Assembly (NCBI RefSeq): GCF_900143645.1
Contig: NZ_FRFD01000009.1
Location: 1 to 64,000, forward strand
Direction: 5' to 3'
DNA length: 64,000 nt
Source: Anaerocolumna xylanovorans DSM 12503
GTDB taxonomy: Bacteria > Bacillota > Clostridia > Lachnospirales > Lachnospiraceae
Within the stretch, counting starts at the first letter, position 1, and each line of letters opens with the position of its first letter. Below are positions 61,198-64,000 of this stretch, piece after piece. The notes under the pieces were generated by a model. The model had not been told where the DNA came from. It saw only the letters and a program-made list of their open reading frames with translations, and searched no databases. The translations under genes and the position numbers were made by a program.

Positions 61198-62856
61198 TTA
61201 AAAACCTCCTTCCAAAACCTGCTTTACGATTTCCTCTCCGGAAATCTGTCTGCCGTCATATTTTAAAATGCTCCTATTGCAGTCTATGCAGGCCTCTTCT
61301 CTTATCAAAGATGCAAGCTGGCCGGTAGCATTTTGTTCCACATTAATCAATATCCTGCCCTTGGCATACTTTTTCAGATGCTTTTTGGGAAGAGGATAAA
61401 TATCCCCAAAGACAAGGGCACCAAAACTGCCCTTTCCAAGCTTATTTAAAGTAGTAACCGCCTCCGTAATAGGACCATAAGTGGAACCCCAGCCTAATAA
61501 TAAGACTTTGCAGTCTTCTTCCCCGATAAACTCCGGCTCCTGTAATTCTTCTATCAGTTTATCAAGCTTTCTCATCCTCTTATCCATCATAGCATTACGA
61601 ACTTCGGCTGACTCCGTGATAAAACCTCTTTCATCATGCTCATCACTGTCTACCGCAACCAAATGCTCTGTTATTCCAGGTATCAGCCTGGGAGAGATAC
61701 CATCCTCTGTAATCTTATACCGCAGATACTCACCCTCTGCCTCTTCGGCATGTTTTACAAGGGTAATCCCCGATGTATCATAAGGTTTTACGCAGGCGGT
61801 TGTATCACCAAGATACTGGTCACTTAAGAGAATGACCGGTATCTGGTACTTTTCAGCCATATTAAGCGCTCTGGCTGTCTGGTAAAAGGCATCCTCCTGA
61901 TTTCTTAAGGCAATAACCATCCGGGGGAATTCCCCTTGTGCTGCCGATATAACGAACTTCAGATCACTTTGTTCGGTTCTGGTCGGAAGTCCCGTAGCCG
62001 GTCCGGGGCGCTGTACATCCACTGCAACCAGAGGAATTTCAGCTATTCCGGAAAATCCAAGTGCCTCAACCTTTAAGCAAAAGCCTCCGCCGCTGGTTCC
62101 TGTCATTGCTCTGGCACCTGTATAGGAAGCTCCCAGGGCCATGTTAATAGCAGCAATTTCATCCTCCGCCTGTTCTACTACCACTCCTGCTTCATTCCCT
62201 ACTCTTGCAAGGTATTCCATAACCGCCGTAGAAGGTGACATAGGATAGGCTGAGTAGAACTTAAGCCCGCCGGCTATTGCACCAAGCCCTAAAGCCTTAC
62301 TGCCGGATATCAGCATGTAATCCTTAAAAGGTCCGTCAAGATGACTGAATACAGGTGTGACACTGTCATAGCCAATTTGCATGGCTTTTAAGTTGATTTC
62401 TAAGAGTTCCTTCCTTATGATTTTTTCCATGACTTCTTCCACATATGTAAACGGTTCGCCAAAAAGCTTTAGCACAGCACCTATGCCTATAATACCGGAT
62501 ACTCTTATATTTCCAAGCTCCTTTGCCTGTTTTTCCATGTCCAGCTTAATTGCTCCGGGTTCTGCATAGGATAAGCCGCTGTCGCAAAGAATAAATCCCT
62601 TCTCTGTTAGTTTATGTTTATGCAGATGAATGGTCTCATCATTTAAAGCAATAATGCCATCTATTCTGTCACTATGAGAAGTTATCTTCTCTGTTCCAAA
62701 ACGGATCATAGAAAAATTGTGGCCGCCGCGTACACGGGACATAAAATCCCTGGTGGTATAGATATAATAACCAGAGTGTTTTAAAAGTTTCTCCAGTATT
62801 GCAACAGTGGTGTCAATTCCCTGACCTGCTGCACCGCCAATCAAAATATTGTACAT
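61198..62856 (-). CDS. korA: 2-oxoacid:ferredoxin oxidoreductase, gamma-alpha fused subunit, 552 aa
   Basis: Residues about 1-175 are the gamma domain (GGAAGQGIDTTVAILEKLL, MSRVRGGHNFSMIRFG), fused to an alpha domain with the pyrimidine-binding segment FYSAYPMSPSTAVMEYLARV and TGTSGGGFCLKVEALGFSGI, then QRPGPATGLPTRTEQSDLKF. The final ~130 residues are the transketolase C-like domain. The gamma-alpha fusion is the common clostridial KorA layout. ATG 62856 follows AAGGAGG; the promoter at 62888-62916 lies close upstream. With KorB it forms the full enzyme, linking 2-oxoacid oxidation and ferredoxin. Confidence 0.93.
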   Translation of the reverse strand: MYNILIGGAAGQGIDTTVAILEKLLKHSGYYIYTTRDFMSRVRGGHNFSMIRFGTEKITSHSDRIDGIIALNDETIHLHKHKLTEKGFILCDSGLSYAEPGAIKLDMEKQAKELGNIRVSGIIGIGAVLKLFGEPFTYVEEVMEKIIRKELLEINLKAMQIGYDSVTPVFSHLDGPFKDYMLISGSKALGLGAIAGGLKFYSAYPMSPSTAVMEYLARVGNEAGVVVEQAEDEIAAINMALGASYTGARAMTGTSGGGFCLKVEALGFSGIAEIPLVAVDVQRPGPATGLPTRTEQSDLKFVISAAQGEFPRMVIALRNQEDAFYQTARALNMAEKYQIPVILLSDQYLGDTTACVKPYDTSGITLVKHAEEAEGEYLRYKITEDGISPRLIPGITEHLVAVDSDEHDERGFITESAEVRNAMMDKRMRKLDKLIEELQEPEFIGEEDCKVLLLGWGSTYGPITEAVTTLNKLGKGSFGALVFGDIYPLPKKHLKKYAKGRILINVEQNATGQLASLIREEACIDCNRSILKYDGRQISGEEIVKQVLEGGF

Positions 62857-62887
62857 AGTCTTCCTCCTTTTCTAAAATCTTTACACC

Positions 62888-62927
62888 ATTATAACCCTAC
62901 TCTTTGATAATTTCAATAATGATTATT
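62888..62927 (-). promoter_or_regulatory. korAB promoter with Fur/PerR-like core palindrome
   Basis: On the minus strand TTGAAA (62911-62916) and TATAAT (62888-62893) are spaced 17 bp. AATAATGATTATT (62915-62927) overlaps the -35 and contains the ATAATnATTAT core shared by Fur and PerR boxes. The flanks are AT-rich, so chance matches are possible. Confidence 0.5.
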
Positions 62928-63026
62928 ATTTTTATAATTATTTTATTTTTAATATTCTCTTAATCTGTTAGATTATTAACTTGTATCATGATTATTTTCC
63001 AAATAATAACATCAAATACTTGATTC

Positions 63027-63054
63027 CCCTAAACATTCCATAACGGAATTTTAG
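63027..63054. repeat. Short inverted repeat upstream of korAB
   Basis: CCTAAA-cATTCC and GGAAT-TTTAGG pair around ATAAC. No T tract follows on either strand, so it is not a convincing terminator for the isochorismatase-like gene that ends at 63108. Confidence 0.4.
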
Positions 63055-63107
63055 GCAATAGGGTCATAATTTATATAAGGTATATGAAAAGCAGGCTTGT
63101 AATATTC

Positions 63108-63650
63108 TTATTTAATTAACCTGGAAATGGCTTTGAAAATATCACTTCCAGCACTGCGGGTCAGCTCAAATAATAACGACTCATAGGTTGCTGTCATTAT
63201 CCCTTCATAAGCAAATCGTTTCAATGCTTCTTCCCTGTCTTCTTCCTTTCTGGAATCCATACAGTCAGTCACTGCAATAACCTGATAGCCGGCAGCTCTT
63301 AAATCCACTGCTGTCTGAAGTACGCAGATATGTGCTTCTATTCCGCAAAGAATTATGTTTTTTCGCTGAAAGTTTTTTATACTTTCCCGGATTTCTTCAT
63401 TTTCATAGCAGCTAAAAGTTATCTTCTCGTAATAAGAGAAGGGAGTTAAACAGCCTCTGATTTCAGGTACTGTCATGCCAAGGCCCTTTGTATACTGCTG
63501 GGTTATCAAAAAAGGAATATTAAGCAATGATAACCCTTCTGTTAAAAGCTTTATATTCCGGACACACTTTGTACTATTTTTCATAACAGGAACCAGCTTT
63601 TCCTGTACATCAATAACCAAAACCATAGTATCTTCTGCCTTAATTTTCAT
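63108..63650 (-). CDS. Isochorismatase-like cysteine hydrolase, 180 aa
   Basis: Hydrolase of the isochorismatase/nicotinamidase fold with Asp-Lys-Cys triad: Asp in MVLVIDVQEKLVPVM near residue 13, and Cys in LCGIEAHICVLQTAVDLRA near residue 115 with the cis-peptide motif before it. The end of the protein matches YcaC/isochorismatase-related hydrolases (VIAVTDCMDSRKEEDREEAL). The substrate is unknown. ATG 63650 follows AAAGGAG; upstream in-frame starts run through repeat family 3. Monocistronic as far as visible. Confidence 0.92.
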   Translation of the reverse strand: MKIKAEDTMVLVIDVQEKLVPVMKNSTKCVRNIKLLTEGLSLLNIPFLITQQYTKGLGMTVPEIRGCLTPFSYYEKITFSCYENEEIRESIKNFQRKNIILCGIEAHICVLQTAVDLRAAGYQVIAVTDCMDSRKEEDREEALKRFAYEGIMTATYESLLFELTRSAGSDIFKAISRLIK

Positions 63651-63665
63651 ATTAACTCCTTTCGT

Positions 63666-63776
63666 GAATATCAAATCTTTGATTTGATATTCCTGAATAC
63701 GTAGTTGAAAAAACAGCATTTTTGTTTTTTCAACCTAACCTCTTTTCTGCATATGCAATCTGTGATTGAATATTCC
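63666..63776. repeat. Double-hairpin intergenic repeat, family 3, copy 2
   Basis: Stem GAATATCAAATC/GATTTGATATTC, linker ending CGTAG, stem TTGAAAAAACA/TTGTTTTTTCAA, then CCTAACCTCTTTTCTGCATA. Same order as 42302-42390. It lies just upstream of the hydrolase ribosome site. Confidence 0.75.
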
Positions 63777-63862
63777 TATATTACCAAATATTATAGCATC
63801 TCTAATAAAATGGTACAACGCTAACCTTTTATACTTCCCCTGTACAAGGCATTAACGGTAAA

Positions 63863-63869
63863 TGTCGAA
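63863..63869 (+). promoter_or_regulatory. Possible Spo0A box
   Basis: TGTCGAA (63863-63869) matches the 0A-box core and lies 90 nt before the Cys-rich gene. A 7-bp match is weak on its own; the CATATTATA at 63921 could serve as a late-sporulation -10. Confidence 0.25.
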
Positions 63870-63958
63870 AAAGCTCAACAATTTCTCTCTTAAATATAGG
63901 AAATAGGGCAAGCCAGTTTTCATATTATACAGTGTAATAACAAATAGGAGGCTCATAC

Positions 63959-64000
63959 ATGAGTGATTTAGCTGCAACAAACTGCGGTGGTGGATGCGGA
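63959..64000 (+). CDS. Start of a Gly/Cys-rich small protein, cut by window end
   Basis: ATG 63959 follows AGGAGG by seven bases. The 14 visible codons read MSDLAATNCGGGCG, which matches the start of the small Cys-rich proteins annotated in Lachnospiraceae as chorion class high-cysteine HCB protein 13 (family recalled, not checked). Those are 40-70 aa with a hydrophobic C terminus. Function unknown; sporulation or surface roles are guesses. The rest is outside the window. Confidence 0.6.
   Translation, partial: MSDLAATNCGGGCG

Noticed and set aside
63027..63054. Terminator for the isochorismatase-like gene
   Set aside because: Stem is present but no T tract follows; listed only as an inverted repeat.

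Overview
The window looks like a chromosomal segment from a spore-forming, anaerobic Lachnospiraceae-type clostridium. Supporting this: the 5' end of a Firmicutes 16S gene, Rex, pyruvate:ferredoxin and 2-oxoacid:ferredoxin oxidoreductases, rubrerythrin, a Re-type citrate synthase candidate, two BclA/BclB-like spore collagens, DUF3793 and DUF3787 proteins, moderately AT-rich DNA and strong AGGAGG ribosome sites. Genus and species cannot be fixed from this sequence alone. Almost every gene is on the minus strand, in line with an rRNA operon running leftwards out of the window at position 1.

Layout. 1-742: 16S start, rrn leader and promoter. 743-4133: small unrelated genes (GNAT enzyme, small membrane proteins, SHOCT protein) and a repeat-rich gap. 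4152-9207: a minus-strand cluster rex, coiled-coil protein, acpS, nnr, alr, mazF-type toxin. 9413-12744: an ABC-F ATPase and a DUF4026/DUF2314 protein. 12893-16225: Re-citrate synthase, isocitrate dehydrogenase and a GntR regulator, with a GTATAC-centred palindrome on the promoter. 16471-23104: carbamate kinase, an H-NOX chemoreceptor, asparagine synthetase and a Cache chemoreceptor. 23279-25866: a methionine-type ABC importer. 26019-29892: PFOR and a DUF3787 protein. 30117-35384: a GGDEF/EAL protein, TcdA, DUF3793, MsrA. 35436-38886: the uxuA-uxuB-gntR mannonate operon. 39013-40323: a BclB-like collagen. 40407-50279: a beta-galactoside-type operon (binding protein, two permeases, LacZ, second glycosidase, EamA transporter, LacI regulator). 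50610-53032: a long BclA-like collagen. 53073-56878: 4HB chemoreceptor, Hsp20, S8 peptidase. 57056-60255: secreted Ig/FN3 surface protein and rubrerythrin. 60351-62916: korBA. 63108-64000: isochorismatase-like hydrolase, then the start of a Gly/Cys-rich small protein.

How it fits together. Central metabolism is ferredoxin-based: PFOR and Kor make acyl-CoA with reduced ferredoxin, and Re-citrate synthase plus isocitrate dehydrogenase would feed 2-oxoglutarate to glutamate. Rex would read NADH/NAD. Sugars enter through the beta-galactoside and mannonate operons, each ending in its own regulator. Three chemoreceptors, one with a predicted heme domain, plus rubrerythrin and MsrA, point to sensing and survival of oxygen or NO. 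The two collagen genes carry matching late-sporulation-like promoters.

The most interesting items are the H-NOX chemoreceptor, whose heme ligand and distal Trp/Asn/Tyr triad align position by position with the O2-binding Thermoanaerobacter protein; three families of short palindromic intergenic repeats, one of which supplies the last codons and stop of a glycosidase gene and another of which always abuts a terminator; and several promoter-overlapping palindromes that look like operators. All calls are from reading the sequence; no database search was possible.
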